The notes: generated by a model from the sequence alone, not told the origin. DNA of 64,000 bases from Micromonospora echinofusca (GCF_900091445.1 NZ_LT607733.1:3798501-3862500); one strand, 5' to 3'. Counted from the first letter of the stretch, positions 44,020-53,361 are shown. Numbers and translations: made by a program.

Positions 44020-45057
44020 TCAGCGCCGGAAGCACCGCCTCAGGTACTCGTGGACGGACGCCAGGTCCGCTGCGGTGAGCACCGTGGTGGGGTGGTTCTC
44101 CCGCTCGCCGTATCGGTCGAGGGTGTAGCGCAGCGGGTCGTGGTGACGCCGGATGACGTACCGCACGTCGGTGCCGAACGCCGCCGACTCGCGGGTGCCC
44201 ACGAACCGTCGCAGGGGATTGCCGCTGCGGTCCGCCTGGGCCAGGAGTTCGGTGGTGACCAGGGACAGGTCGGGCCCCTCCGAGATGATCCGCAGCGGCG
44301 GGTCCGGACGCTCGGTGCGGTACGCCCGGATGATCGCCGCGAGGTCGAGGGCACGCAGCGCCGCGAGTTCCCCCTCGTCGGCCCAGCAGATCCGGAACGC
44401 CACGCACGGCCAGCCCACCGGGCGTGGGGCGGAACGGTTGCCGACCTCGGTGAGCAGCACCCGGGTGACGTCGGCCAGGTCGTCGGCGGCGTACACCGGA
44501 TCGCCGAGCTTGGCCACGCCGTGGTCGCGCAGGTGCAGCTCGAACCGGCCGTCGCGTTCGGCGATCCGGTACGACTCCCGGCCGTGGGTGGCGACGAAGG
44601 GGTTGCCGTACAACTGCACCGGCGGCCACCAGCCGCACTCGCGCAGCCAGTCGACCGCGACGGGATCGAGTTCGTCGGCGGTGACCGCCCGGACGCTGCC
44701 GGGCGGATCGAGCCTGCTGGCGATGGCCCACAGCGCCTCGCAGGCGGCCTGCTCGGTGGCGAAGACGACCGGCTCCGGGCCGTGGGTGTCCGGGGGGAAA
44801 CGGGCGGGGCGGTTCAGGTCGCGGACGGTGACGGTGTACCGGCCGTGCTCGACCAGCAGGTTCCACGCGCCGTAGCAGACCGACGTCGACCTCCTCGACG
44901 CGGGAACCTGGCTGCGCAGCGTGTCGTAGTGCCCCGCGTACACCTGGAACGGGTCGTGCCCGGCAGCGCGCAGGCGCTGCTGCAGCTCCAGAAAGTTCAC
45001 CCGGTCATGGTGCACCTCCCGCACGGGTTCGGCGCGGGCGGCCAGGCTGAGCCGCAC
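44020..45057 (-). CDS. Unrecognised protein
   Basis: 345 residues from a GTG at 45057, or about 326 from a GTG at 45000; the ribosome-binding site does not settle the start. I do not recognise the family. The protein looks soluble, with no signal peptide or membrane segment, and is rich in Arg, Trp and aromatic residues. Two internal stretches, GRYTVTVRDLNRP and GRFELHLRDHGVAKL, look alike and may mark two copies of a small beta-rich domain, each followed by an acidic helix. It converges on the NRPS operon and borders the insert with a decayed transposase, so it may be the last cluster gene or part of the insert. Confidence 0.6.
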   Translation of the reverse strand: MRLSLAARAEPVREVHHDRVNFLELQQRLRAAGHDPFQVYAGHYDTLRSQVPASRRSTSVCYGAWNLLVEHGRYTVTVRDLNRPARFPPDTHGPEPVVFATEQAACEALWAIASRLDPPGSVRAVTADELDPVAVDWLRECGWWPPVQLYGNPFVATHGRESYRIAERDGRFELHLRDHGVAKLGDPVYAADDLADVTRVLLTEVGNRSAPRPVGWPCVAFRICWADEGELAALRALDLAAIIRAYRTERPDPPLRIISEGPDLSLVTTELLAQADRSGNPLRRFVGTRESAAFGTDVRYVIRRHHDPLRYTLDRYGERENHPTTVLTAADLASVHEYLRRCFRR

Positions 45058-45348
45058 GCCGCCGGGGATGCGGGCTGGATCATGGCAGCAAGGGCCGGCG
45101 GGTCCTGACGTCCGGAAGCGTCGGTGCCGGACACCATGGTGGCCCGCCGTGGGCCGACGACGAGCCCGGCGCTTTCGCTCTCAGAGGGCGGTTCGGCAAC
45201 CTTCGGGTTGATCTATGCGGGGGTCCGTTTGGAGATCGTTCTGCGGGTTGGTGTAGATAGTGATCACTCGATGGCATGAAAGGTGGACCCGGGTCGCGAC
45301 CGATGTCGTGGCTGCGGCGTTCGCGGGTCATGGATGATCGACGTGGGT
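45058..45348. other. Non-coding stretch upstream of the transposase remnant
   Basis: No credible gene is visible. Composition is less GC-biased around 45200-45310, consistent with imported mobile DNA next to the transposase fragment. Confidence 0.4.
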
Positions 45349-45510
45349 GATCGGAAGCCGTACCCGAGCGATGTGACCGATGGGCATGGGCGTTGATCGG
45401 GCCGTTCCTGGATGCGTGGGCGGGCCACGCGTGTCTCGGTCGCGGGCCGTCAGGGCGAGCACGACCTGCGGGAGATCGTGAACGCGATCCAGCCGCCAGA
45501 TCCTGACCGA
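45349..45510 (+). pseudogene. Decayed IS5-type transposase N-terminal fragment
   Basis: Three successive frames give pieces of a typical IS5/IS4-like transposase N-terminus: DRKPYPSDVTDG, then WALIGPFLDAW, then EHDLREIVNAIQ. Together they match the usual order (YPSDLTDEQW..., then WxLIxPxL, then DLREIVNAI) with at least two frameshifts and no downstream catalytic domain. No intact inverted repeats are recognisable. Confidence 0.65.
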
Positions 45511-45579
45511 AACCAAGCCCGGAATCTTCACCCTCACCCAGAAACGGACCCGGTCCTTTCGGACCGCCCTATCGGACGC

Positions 45580-48174
45580 TCATCGCGCCGATTCGGCCAG
45601 GATCTGGCGTAGGCGTCGTGCCTGTTTGATGGTTTGCGAGCTGCCGGTGCGGTCGGCGATCGCGTCCAGTTCGGGGATGCTGCCGGTCGCGCCGGAGGTG
45701 CTCGCGCAGTCGGCGGCCAGCGACAGCAGGGCTCCGAGCCGGCGTGGAAGCTCATTTGCGCTGAGTAGGCCGGGCAGTGCGCCGGCCAGGATGTTCCAGG
45801 CGGTGGTGTGGGCGCCGATGCGCGCGATCTCGGTGAGCAGGTCGAGCAGGTCTGGTGCCGGTTGCCGTCCACCCCGCTTGTTCCGCGGGATCAGGCATTC
45901 GCCGACATGCTTCGCGTCCATCTCGTTGCGGGCGACGAGCTGGAGCAGTGCGTCCATATCGCCGTCCGGGCGACCCCGTGACAAGGTGTTGGCCAGGAAT
46001 CGGTGGAACAGCGGCCCGATCGGGCCGTCGGCCGCCGCCAGCAGCGGTAGGTCCGACACGTAGTAGTAATCTCGTCGCCAGGCGCCCGTCCACATCAGCT
46101 GTGCCGCGATGTACTCGCGCAACAGCGGCAACGTGGCGACCCACTGCGGCAGGTCCAGCGGCCGGGCCGGCTGGTGATAGATGAACGAGTCGGGCAGGTC
46201 CTGGTTGATCGGGCCACCGTCGTGGTGCTTGAGCAGCAGGACGTCCAGTCGCCGAAACGGGTCGGTGAACCCGTCCCGCAGCGCGGGCAGGGCCAGACCG
46301 GTGCTTTCTTCGACCACCGTGAGCCCTCCGGACGACAGCCACTGCGCGAACCTGGTGCCCTCCGCGGTGCCCAGTGCGGCGGCGGCGCCGGCCAGCCGGT
46401 CGCGGTCTGGGCCGACGGGGATCCGCACCCGTAGCAGAGCCTGATCGAAGTCGGCCGGTCCGGCCGTGATGCCGAGTCTCGCGTACTCGGCCAGCCGGTC
46501 CAGCAGGACGTCGGTGTCCACCACACCGGTACGCCAGGAGGGTGCGGACAGCAGGAACGGGGGCGGATCGGCCAGCACAGCGCGGGCGACTTCGAAGATC
46601 CGCGCTCGCCAGGCGGCACGGAAGACGCAGTGCCCGCACTGCGGTGGGAAGCCGGTTCCGTTGTCGGACATCTCGGGGGGTACGACGGGAAGACTCTCGG
46701 CGTCGAACCCGTCGAGGAGGAGAGCGAAAACGATGACGCCGATGCCCGCGACCGGGTACGGCTGCCGGTCGGGGAACCACTGGGAGGTCACCGGGCCCTC
46801 GCTCTGCCAGGGCCACTGCTTGGCGGGGACGGTCCGCAGCGCTGCGGCCAGGGCCGCCCGGTCCCGGTACGCGAAGCGAACCAGGTCGTCGAGGGCGTGT
46901 TCCGACTCGACGGTCGATGCGTGCGGCGCGGCGACGATCGCGACGATCTCGCCGATCAGCTCCGGCAGGGTCTCGGTCGGCGCCGTGGCACGTTGCGGCG
47001 CCATAACCGGCGGCAGCGTCTCCTGGTACGGCGTTTGCGCCCGCTCGCTGCCGGGCGTACTGCCGCCGAGTGCTGCGGTCGCCTGCTCTCGCAGGTCGGG
47101 GGTGAGGCCGGCGACCGCTTCGACGATCTGCGCACGGGCCGTCGGGTCCGCCGCTCCGACGTGCCGGGCGACGAGTTTCCAGGCCTGCTCCTGCACAGCG
47201 TTGTCCTCGTGCCCGAAGGCCACCGTCGCCGCTGTCAGCAACTGGCCGGCACCGTCCGTGCTCGACCGCAAGGCGTGACCGAGATGCTTGAGCTGCGCGC
47301 TGACCAGTCCCTTCTCCGGGCGCGCCAGCACGTCCCGCGAGGCGTCCGCGAGCAGGCCGACGTCCAGCCGTCCGGCATCGATCAACCGGCGCAGTCTCTG
47401 CACCGCGTCGCCGGCGGTCGGTGCGTCGGCGTCCGCGGCCAGCCGGGCCCAATCGCCGGCCCGATCCGCGAGTTCGTCGTCGGTGAGGGTCAGATCGTCC
47501 AGCAGCCGCCGGAAGCCGCGCAGCTCATGCGGTCGTCCGCCGCGGAACAGCCGACCCACGCACTGGTCGATCAGCGCCGTGCGATCAAGTTTCCCGGACT
47601 CCGTCATGTCCACCAGGCCCGGCCCCAGGTAGCCCATCCGCGCCCCGAAGCCCTCGACCTCCAGGGCGATCGGCACCAGTATCGGTGCATCCGGGTTGGT
47701 CAGTCCGCCGAACCGGAGCCGCTGAATCGCATAGCCAAAGTTGGTCGGCGTCGCACAGCCCGAGAGTCCGATCAGGTTTTGCACCAGGTGATAGTGCAGC
47801 GGCGTCCCCTCGAACTGTCTTCTTTCCTTGTCGAGTTCGGCGGCGAGCCGATGCGCCAGCTCGCCGAGCCATTCCGGGCCGTGCCCGGCCAGGATCTCGG
47901 CTGACGAGGCAGGGAACTCCTGTCTCCGCAGCCGGTTGATCCAGAGCACCCACTTCGCCGCCCCGGCCGGTGTGGATTGGCAGGCCAGGCCGGCCAGCCG
48001 GCCCGCGTAGAAGACCGACCACTCGTTTTCCGGGCGCAGCCCACGGAGGATCTGCGTCACCGCCGGCACACACCCGCTCCGGGCCGCGGCGTCCATCTTC
48101 TCGACGAGGGCGGCGGACAGTTCCTCGTCGCCGGCCCGGATCGCTTCCAGCAGCGCATCACGCTCAGCGGTCAT
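45580..48174 (-). CDS. DUF6493-type large repeat protein, partner of the SWIM protein
   Basis: 864 residues, largely alpha-helical, with a helical-repeat look in the first 350 residues (regular Leu/Ala-rich helices) and a conserved-looking central region with a CGHC pair (about residue 515). The overall pattern fits the DUF6493 family, a protein of unknown function usually found next to SWIM zinc-finger proteins; this assignment is from memory. Its ATG (48174) overlaps the stop of the SWIM gene by 1 bp, so the two are coupled. No enzymatic motif is evident. It is unrelated to polyketide biosynthesis and is better seen as part of an inserted segment. Confidence 0.75.
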   Translation of the reverse strand: MTAERDALLEAIRAGDEELSAALVEKMDAAARSGCVPAVTQILRGLRPENEWSVFYAGRLAGLACQSTPAGAAKWVLWINRLRRQEFPASSAEILAGHGPEWLGELAHRLAAELDKERRQFEGTPLHYHLVQNLIGLSGCATPTNFGYAIQRLRFGGLTNPDAPILVPIALEVEGFGARMGYLGPGLVDMTESGKLDRTALIDQCVGRLFRGGRPHELRGFRRLLDDLTLTDDELADRAGDWARLAADADAPTAGDAVQRLRRLIDAGRLDVGLLADASRDVLARPEKGLVSAQLKHLGHALRSSTDGAGQLLTAATVAFGHEDNAVQEQAWKLVARHVGAADPTARAQIVEAVAGLTPDLREQATAALGGSTPGSERAQTPYQETLPPVMAPQRATAPTETLPELIGEIVAIVAAPHASTVESEHALDDLVRFAYRDRAALAAALRTVPAKQWPWQSEGPVTSQWFPDRQPYPVAGIGVIVFALLLDGFDAESLPVVPPEMSDNGTGFPPQCGHCVFRAAWRARIFEVARAVLADPPPFLLSAPSWRTGVVDTDVLLDRLAEYARLGITAGPADFDQALLRVRIPVGPDRDRLAGAAAALGTAEGTRFAQWLSSGGLTVVEESTGLALPALRDGFTDPFRRLDVLLLKHHDGGPINQDLPDSFIYHQPARPLDLPQWVATLPLLREYIAAQLMWTGAWRRDYYYVSDLPLLAAADGPIGPLFHRFLANTLSRGRPDGDMDALLQLVARNEMDAKHVGECLIPRNKRGGRQPAPDLLDLLTEIARIGAHTTAWNILAGALPGLLSANELPRRLGALLSLAADCASTSGATGSIPELDAIADRTGSSQTIKQARRLRQILAESAR

Positions 48175-49526
48175 CAGTTATCTCCCCGTGTGGTCATCCG
48201 TACCGCGAGTGCGTGTTTGCAGGGACCGCGGCCGCCCCGGTGCCCAGCCCACCACGGGCACGTGCACCCCATGACCGCGCTGCGGTGGTCGACGAGATAG
48301 ACCTTGTCTCCGGAGCGGACCGACGCCGTCTCACCGTCGACCGTCACGGCGCCTGCCCGCACCAGCGCCCGGGCGTCGCGTAGGCGCGGGTTGTGCAGTT
48401 CAACCTGGCCGACGCGATACGGCAACTCGCGATGGAAGTACGCGGCCTCCGCGGCGTCGTAGCCCACCCGGCCCGCAGTCCCCAGCCGGGTCAGCGCCGA
48501 ACGCACCCGGTGGGTCGTCAGCCCGGCCTGCGCCGCGAGGTCAGCCACGTCGATGCGCGGCTCCCAGGCGAGCAGTGCGGAGATCAGGTCCGTATCGGCC
48601 TGCACGTCGTCCGCGGCCAGGGCCTCCAGCACCGCGCCCTCGCCGGAGAACCCGCGCGACACCTGCGGCGACAGCATCAGCGTCAGCCGCATGCCGGGCA
48701 GCGTCACCTCCCATGCGCTGGCCACCGGTGGGCTGCCTGCGGTCACCGCGGGACCGTACAGGCGAAGGGTCCGAGCGTGTCGTAGTACACGATCCAGTGT
48801 CGCCAGCCGGCTGGGCCCGGGAAGGCAGACAGCCCCCGGAGCCGGACCGCCCGTCGTTCGCAGGGTCCGCCCGACGGGCAGCACCCAGAGGTCCGGTACC
48901 CGGCCGCGGGTCGGTAACGACCGCAGGAACCGCGCCGCGTCTGCGGCCGGCACCTCGGCACGCAGGTCGAACCCCGAGGCGATCACCTGCGTCTCCGCGA
49001 AACCACGCAGCCAGCGTTGCGGCAGCGGTACCTTCTTCTCGACGAGCGGTCCGTCGAGGGTGGTGACGGCAAGCTCGTCCGGGCCGACCCGCAGGTACAA
49101 CGGATCGTTGGCATGGATCCGCGACAGTGCGATGCGCAGCGGTGTGTTGACGTCGACATTGGTCGTTCCTTGACCAACCTCGCCTCCGTCGAGGCCGTCG
49201 GTGAGGATGTCCAGTCGCGCGTACACCCCGCAACAGCCTGAGAAGGACTCGAAGCGCAGCCGGTCGCCGTTTCCGGTGACTACCGGATCGAGAGAGCTTC
49301 TCAGTGTCGGCTGGTAGTAGCGGGTGGCGGCCACGTCAGCCACGGCGAGCAGCCCGGACGCGGCTATCCGCGGGTCGGTAAGGAAGCCGGAGAAGAACCC
49401 TGGATTGGCCTCCGCCCCCTTCGACGTTCTACCGCCAGAGGTCTCCAAGCCGACGATCTTGCTTCCGTCTGCGGAGTACACCTCGGAGGATCGGACGTAC
49501 GAGACCGCGTGCGCTGTCTCGGTCAT
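48174..49526 (-). CDS. SWIM zinc-finger protein
   Basis: 450 residues ending in a SWIM domain: CTCPWWAGHRGGRGPCKH gives the CxC...CxH zinc ligands. Upstream is a winged-helix-like stretch (IDVADLAAQAGLTTHRVRSAL, split here only for description) that could bind nucleic acid. SWIM domains bind DNA or proteins. In actinomycetes such proteins occur in operons with large helical proteins and sometimes MoxR ATPase and von Willebrand proteins; none of the latter are here. ATG 49526 is chosen. It forms a two-gene unit with the downstream DUF6493-type gene. Confidence 0.85.
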   Translation of the reverse strand: MTETAHAVSYVRSSEVYSADGSKIVGLETSGGRTSKGAEANPGFFSGFLTDPRIAASGLLAVADVAATRYYQPTLRSSLDPVVTGNGDRLRFESFSGCCGVYARLDILTDGLDGGEVGQGTTNVDVNTPLRIALSRIHANDPLYLRVGPDELAVTTLDGPLVEKKVPLPQRWLRGFAETQVIASGFDLRAEVPAADAARFLRSLPTRGRVPDLWVLPVGRTLRTTGGPAPGAVCLPGPSRLATLDRVLRHARTLRLYGPAVTAGSPPVASAWEVTLPGMRLTLMLSPQVSRGFSGEGAVLEALAADDVQADTDLISALLAWEPRIDVADLAAQAGLTTHRVRSALTRLGTAGRVGYDAAEAAYFHRELPYRVGQVELHNPRLRDARALVRAGAVTVDGETASVRSGDKVYLVDHRSAVMGCTCPWWAGHRGGRGPCKHALAVRMTTRGDN

Positions 49527-49717
49527 GACGCGACCGCCCCGATCGCAGACGGCCGACGCCGAGGCGGAGCACATGCTGGAGGGCGGTGTCGCACGGCGAT
49601 CCTTACCGTCGGCGGGTCCAGGTGATGGCGGCATGCGACATCAACGCGAATGCCCGTCCACCTCACAGGAGGACAACCAGGAGAGCCAGGTTCCGATGCT
49701 CCGTCGGGCCATTATAG
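49527..49717. other. Spacer between the SWIM gene and the DinB remnant
   Basis: No gene is supported. It should contain the promoter of the minus-strand SWIM gene and the broken left edge of the remnant that follows. Confidence 0.4.
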
Positions 49718-50092
49718 GGAGCGCTCTCTCAAGGCATCATCAACGAGTCCTACCAACGAATCCTGGCCGTGCTCACCGCTGACGGTGCCGGCCTGCGCGC
49801 CGAAGACGTCTGTCTCGCCCTGGGCGTCGGCACCGAACCCGAAGACGTCGACCTTCCGGACCGTCCTCTCAACCCGGAGGACTCGCTGGCGGAGATCCTC
49901 GAGGCCTACCAGGCTGAGTGCGCGCGGTCCTCGGCGGTCGTGGCGGGCGCGGCGCTCGACGACCGCGCCCGGGCCGCCGATGTCTCCTTCACCCTGCGAG
50001 ACGCGCTCGCGCACACGATCCAGGAGACCGCGCGTCACTGCGGCCACCTGGACCTGCTGCGCGAGAGCATCGACGGGCAGGCCGGCGAGTAG
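49718..50092 (+). pseudogene. Chimeric remnant ending in a DinB/DUF664 C-terminus
   Basis: The reading frame opens right after a stop at 49715-49717 with no ATG; a GTG at 49769 is the first possible start (107 residues). The last 45 residues, ending DALAHTIQETARHCGHLDLLRESIDGQAGE in two conserved blocks, match the C-terminus of DinB-like (DUF664, mycothiol-transferase type) proteins, whose N-terminal helices and metal ligands are missing. The first part (INESYQRILAVLTADGAGLR) resembles a different small winged-helix family. So two truncated genes seem to be joined; expression is doubtful. Confidence 0.55.
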
Positions 50093-50111
50093 CCGGAACC
50101 GCCGGTGCGGG

Positions 50112-50807
50112 TCAGTGGACGAGGGCGGCGGGGCAGTGCGCGAGCAGGTCCGTCGGGGCGTGCAGGACCAGGTCGGGGCCGGCGGCGAGCAGCGCGGCGA
50201 CGTCCCCGCCGTGCCACGTGGTGGCCACGGCGGTTGCCCCGGCGCCCCGGCCGCTGAGCAGGTCGATGACCGCGTCGCCCACCATCATCGCCTGCGCCGG
50301 CGGCACGTCGAGGTGGCCGAGGGCCTGGAGCACGATGTCGGGGGCCGGCTTCGGGCGGGCCACCTCGTCGGAGCCGATCACCTGGTCGAACAGGCCCAGC
50401 ACGCCGAGCGTGTCCAGCAGGGAGCGGGCCCGGGGCCCGCTCTTGCCGGTGGCGATCGCCATCCGGATCCCCCGCGAGTGCAGCGCCTCCAGGGTCTCCC
50501 GTACGCCGGGGAAGAGCGGCACCAGGTGGGCCATCCGGTAGCTCTCCCGGACGAACGGCTCCTCCATCTCCAGCGGCAGCCCCATCAGGCGCATGATGTC
50601 CGGGAAGTACCGGCCCATGTGCCGGTTGTACTCCTCGAACGGCGCCGGCCCGTCGCCCACCACCTCGGCGTACGCGATGCTGAACGCCTCCCGCATGACG
50701 GCCGAACTGTCGACGATGACGCCGTCGAGGTCGAACACGACCGCGCGGATCGGGCCGCGGGCCGGCGACGGCGCGGTCACCTCGACGGTGGACGATGGAT
50801 GGCTCAT
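50112..50807 (-). CDS. HAD-family phosphatase (RifM-type)
   Basis: 231 residues. Motif I is FDLDGVIVDS with the nucleophilic Asp, motif II is IATGKSG, motif III includes the Lys of RPKPAPD, and motif IV is MMVGDAVIDLLSG: a beta-phosphoglucomutase-like HAD phosphatase. In AHBA clusters this enzyme (RifM) is needed for AHBA formation. Its exact substrate in the kanosamine/aminoshikimate branch is not settled by the sequence. It is the third gene of the AHBA synthase operon, 37 bp after the oxidoreductase, and ends 20 bp before the convergent DinB remnant. Confidence 0.92.
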   Translation of the reverse strand: MSHPSSTVEVTAPSPARGPIRAVVFDLDGVIVDSSAVMREAFSIAYAEVVGDGPAPFEEYNRHMGRYFPDIMRLMGLPLEMEEPFVRESYRMAHLVPLFPGVRETLEALHSRGIRMAIATGKSGPRARSLLDTLGVLGLFDQVIGSDEVARPKPAPDIVLQALGHLDVPPAQAMMVGDAVIDLLSGRGAGATAVATTWHGGDVAALLAAGPDLVLHAPTDLLAHCPAALVH

Positions 50808-50844
50808 GGCTGCTCCCGGAAGCGAGTGGGGCCGACGGTGGTTC

Positions 50845-51978
50845 TCACCGGTCGCGATGGCCCGCCAGCGCGTGCTGCCGCTCCGGCCGGATGGGCCGGG
50901 CGGACTGGTAGATCCGTTCGATGATGTCGATGGTCCGGTGGGCCTCGGCGACGGCTGCGCCGCGGGACGCCGGGTCGGCGAGCAGCGCGGGCAGCTCGTC
51001 GAGCTGGCGGTCGTACTCGGCGCCGATCGGCTCCTCGGACAGCGGCAGCCGTACGGTCTCGCCGTCGCGGGTCCGGGTCAGCACCGGCGTCGGCTCCCGG
51101 TTGGGGCTGAACCCGAACGTGCAGCGCAGCGTCGCCGACCCGGCGGCACCGTGCACGGTGACCGTGGTGCGGTCCAGCGACTCGTGCGACGCCCAGCAGG
51201 CGTGCAGGGCGACCGACGCCCCCTCGGCGGTGAGCAGGAAGCCGCGCGCGGTGTCCTCGACGTCGCCACGGTCCCGGCCACCGCCGCCGGCGTCGCTGCG
51301 CCAGGCGGCGTGCGCGGCACTGTCGTTGACGAAGTCGTCGGAGACGCTGCCGATGGCGTGGGTGACCCGGGTCGTACCGAGCAGCGGCAGCACCGTGTCG
51401 AGCAGGTGCCAGCCGAGGTCCACCAGCGCTCCCCCGCCGGACAGGTCGCGGCGGGTGAACCAGCCGCCCGCGTCGGGCACCCCCCGGGCGCGTACCCAGG
51501 CGACGTCGACGTGCCGGATCGGGCCCAGCTCGCCGGCCACGGCGGCCAGCGCCCGGATGTCGGCCCGGTAGCGGGCGGCGCTGCCGGCGAGCAGCACCGC
51601 GCCGCCCTCGCGCTCGGCCTCGGCCAGCAGGGTCGCCTCGGCGGAGGTCAGGCAGACCGGCTTCTCCAGGAACACCGGCACGCCCCGACGCAGCAGCCGG
51701 ACGGCGACGGCGGCGTGCAGGTGGTTCGGCACCGCCACCACCACCAGGTCGGCCGCTCCGGCCGGCAGGTCGTCGACGTCGGCGTACGCGGACGCGACGT
51801 GGTGGATGTCGCGCGCCCGGTCGCGTACGCCCGGCTCCGGGTCGACCACGGCGGTCACCTCGAAACCCGGATGCGCGGCGAGCCGGGGCAGCCAGATCTC
51901 CCGCCCGGCCCACCCGAGGCCGGCCACCGCGACCCGCACCGGTCGGTCCGACGCGGCGGCCGGGGGCAGGGCGGTCAT
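50845..51978 (-). CDS. Gfo/Idh/MocA-family oxidoreductase (RifL-type)
   Basis: 377 residues. The N-terminal Rossmann motif VAGLGWAG, the EKPVCLT segment and the GGGALVDLGWHLLD substrate-domain motif define a Gfo/Idh/MocA dehydrogenase. In AHBA pathways the RifL homologue is thought to oxidise UDP-glucose at C3 so that the AHBA synthase protein, acting as an aminotransferase, can make UDP-kanosamine. The ATG at 51978 overlaps the AHBA synthase stop by 4 bp (ATGA), so the two proteins are made together, which fits a RifK-RifL complex. Confidence 0.93.
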   Translation of the reverse strand: MTALPPAAASDRPVRVAVAGLGWAGREIWLPRLAAHPGFEVTAVVDPEPGVRDRARDIHHVASAYADVDDLPAGAADLVVVAVPNHLHAAVAVRLLRRGVPVFLEKPVCLTSAEATLLAEAEREGGAVLLAGSAARYRADIRALAAVAGELGPIRHVDVAWVRARGVPDAGGWFTRRDLSGGGALVDLGWHLLDTVLPLLGTTRVTHAIGSVSDDFVNDSAAHAAWRSDAGGGGRDRGDVEDTARGFLLTAEGASVALHACWASHESLDRTTVTVHGAAGSATLRCTFGFSPNREPTPVLTRTRDGETVRLPLSEEPIGAEYDRQLDELPALLADPASRGAAVAEAHRTIDIIERIYQSARPIRPERQHALAGHRDR

Positions 51979-53138
51979 CCGGCGAGGACGTCGGCGAGCA
52001 CGGCGGCGATGTCGTGCATCTGCTGCTCCGTGCCGAGCAGGGTGCGGTGGTGCAGCCAGATGCAGTCGGAGTGGATCTGCTCGACGTTGGGGCAACGGGC
52101 CGCGATCGCCTCGACCGACTCGTCGGGGGCGCCGGCCTTCCAGAAGCCCTCGCACCGGTAGATCGCGCGGAACGCCACGAAGGCCGGGACGCCCCGGGCG
52201 ATGAGCGCGTCCACCACCGCGCGGCGGCGCTCGATGGTGATGCCGGGAACCCGGAACATCGCCATGTAGTGCGGGTTGCGGTCCGTACGGGGGTCGGTGG
52301 TCTGCGGGACGACGCCGGGGATCTCGGCGAGCAGGCGCGACAGCAGCGGCCAGCGCTGCTCGCGTACGGCGATCTGCTCGTCCAGCCGGGACAGCTGCGC
52401 GCGCAGCACTGCGGCCGTGAACTCGCCCATCCGGTAGTTCGAGCCGGTGGTGCCGTGCAGGTAGTCCCGGTCGGTGCGGGGCCGGCCGCAGCTGTGCACG
52501 AGGAACGCCCGCTCGCGCAGCTCCTCGTCGGGGAAGACGACCGCTCCGCCCTCGCCGGCGGTCATCAGCTTGCCGTTCTGGAAGCTGAACGCGGCCACCG
52601 AACCGAGCGCGCCGGCCCGCCGGCCCTGCCACTGCGCGCCGTGGGCGTGCGCCGCGTCCTGCAGCACCGCCACGCCGGCGTCGGCGGCGAGCTTGTCCAG
52701 CGCGTCCATGTCGGCGAACTGCCCGGCCATGTGCACCGGCATGATGACCTTGGTGCGGGGCGTGATCGCGGCCTCGACGGCGGCCGGGTCGACGCAGTAG
52801 GTGTCCAGGTCGACGTCGACCGGCACGGCGACCGCGCCGAGGCGCTGGGCGGCCAGCGACGAGGAGATGAACGTGAAGGCCGGGACGATCACCTCGGTGC
52901 CCGGCCCGACGCCCAGCACCTCCAGCGCGACCTCCAGGGCGTGGGTGCCGTTGGTGACGGCGAGCGCGTGGGGCGTGCCGTGGTAGTCGCCGAACTCCCG
53001 CTCGAAGGAGTCAACCTCGCTGCCGCCCATCCGCCACCACTGGCCCTGTTCGAGGGCGCGGATCAGGCCGGCCCGCTCCTCGTCGCCGAACTGCGGCCAC
53101 TCGGGGAACTCCGACACCGTCGAGGGCTGACCACTCAT
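51975..53138 (-). CDS. AHBA synthase (RifK-type, PLP-dependent)
   Basis: 387 residues, strikingly similar to RifK: ALEQGQWWRMGG near the N-terminus, LAVTNGTHALE, FTFISSSLAAQRLGAV, the PLP lysine in FSFQNGKLMTAGEGG, and NPHYMAMFRVPG. It belongs to the DegT/DnrJ/EryC1 aminotransferase fold. It aromatises aminodehydroshikimate to AHBA and, with the oxidoreductase, can act as transaminase for UDP-kanosamine. ATG 53138 begins just before EFPEWPQFGDEE, which corresponds to the RifK N-terminus; a longer upstream start is rejected. This is the diagnostic gene for an AHBA-derived product. It is the first gene of a minus-strand operon driven by the triple-repeat promoter. Confidence 0.97.
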   Translation of the reverse strand: MSGQPSTVSEFPEWPQFGDEERAGLIRALEQGQWWRMGGSEVDSFEREFGDYHGTPHALAVTNGTHALEVALEVLGVGPGTEVIVPAFTFISSSLAAQRLGAVAVPVDVDLDTYCVDPAAVEAAITPRTKVIMPVHMAGQFADMDALDKLAADAGVAVLQDAAHAHGAQWQGRRAGALGSVAAFSFQNGKLMTAGEGGAVVFPDEELRERAFLVHSCGRPRTDRDYLHGTTGSNYRMGEFTAAVLRAQLSRLDEQIAVREQRWPLLSRLLAEIPGVVPQTTDPRTDRNPHYMAMFRVPGITIERRRAVVDALIARGVPAFVAFRAIYRCEGFWKAGAPDESVEAIAARCPNVEQIHSDCIWLHHRTLLGTEQQMHDIAAVLADVLAG

Positions 53139-53303
53139 GACTTCCCACTTCCCAACTCGGGCAGACCAGGGGCTTCGCCGGACCATCGGCCGGGACGACC
53201 CGGGACCGCCGGTACGCGGTCCGGGCACACCGGGGCGCCGGATGGCCGGTACGAGGTAGGTGACGCTGCCGTTGGAGCCGGCGTCGTCGCTTCAGCAGGG
53301 AGG

Positions 53304-53361
53304 ACGGTAACCGACCCGGCAGCACGGTCACCGCCCCTAACAGCCCCTAGCCACCCCTTAG
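53304..53361 (-). promoter_or_regulatory. AHBA operon promoter with three tandem operators
   Basis: On the minus strand AAGGGGT (53359-53353), TAGGGGC (53349-53343) and TAGGGGC (53339-53333) repeat at exactly 10-bp intervals. The proximal copy is followed, after 23 bp, by the -10-like TACCGT (53309-53304). The region lies between AHBA synthase and the divergent aminoDHQ dehydratase gene and may serve both; a TAGTAA at about 53408 could be the -10 of the latter. Confidence 0.65.
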
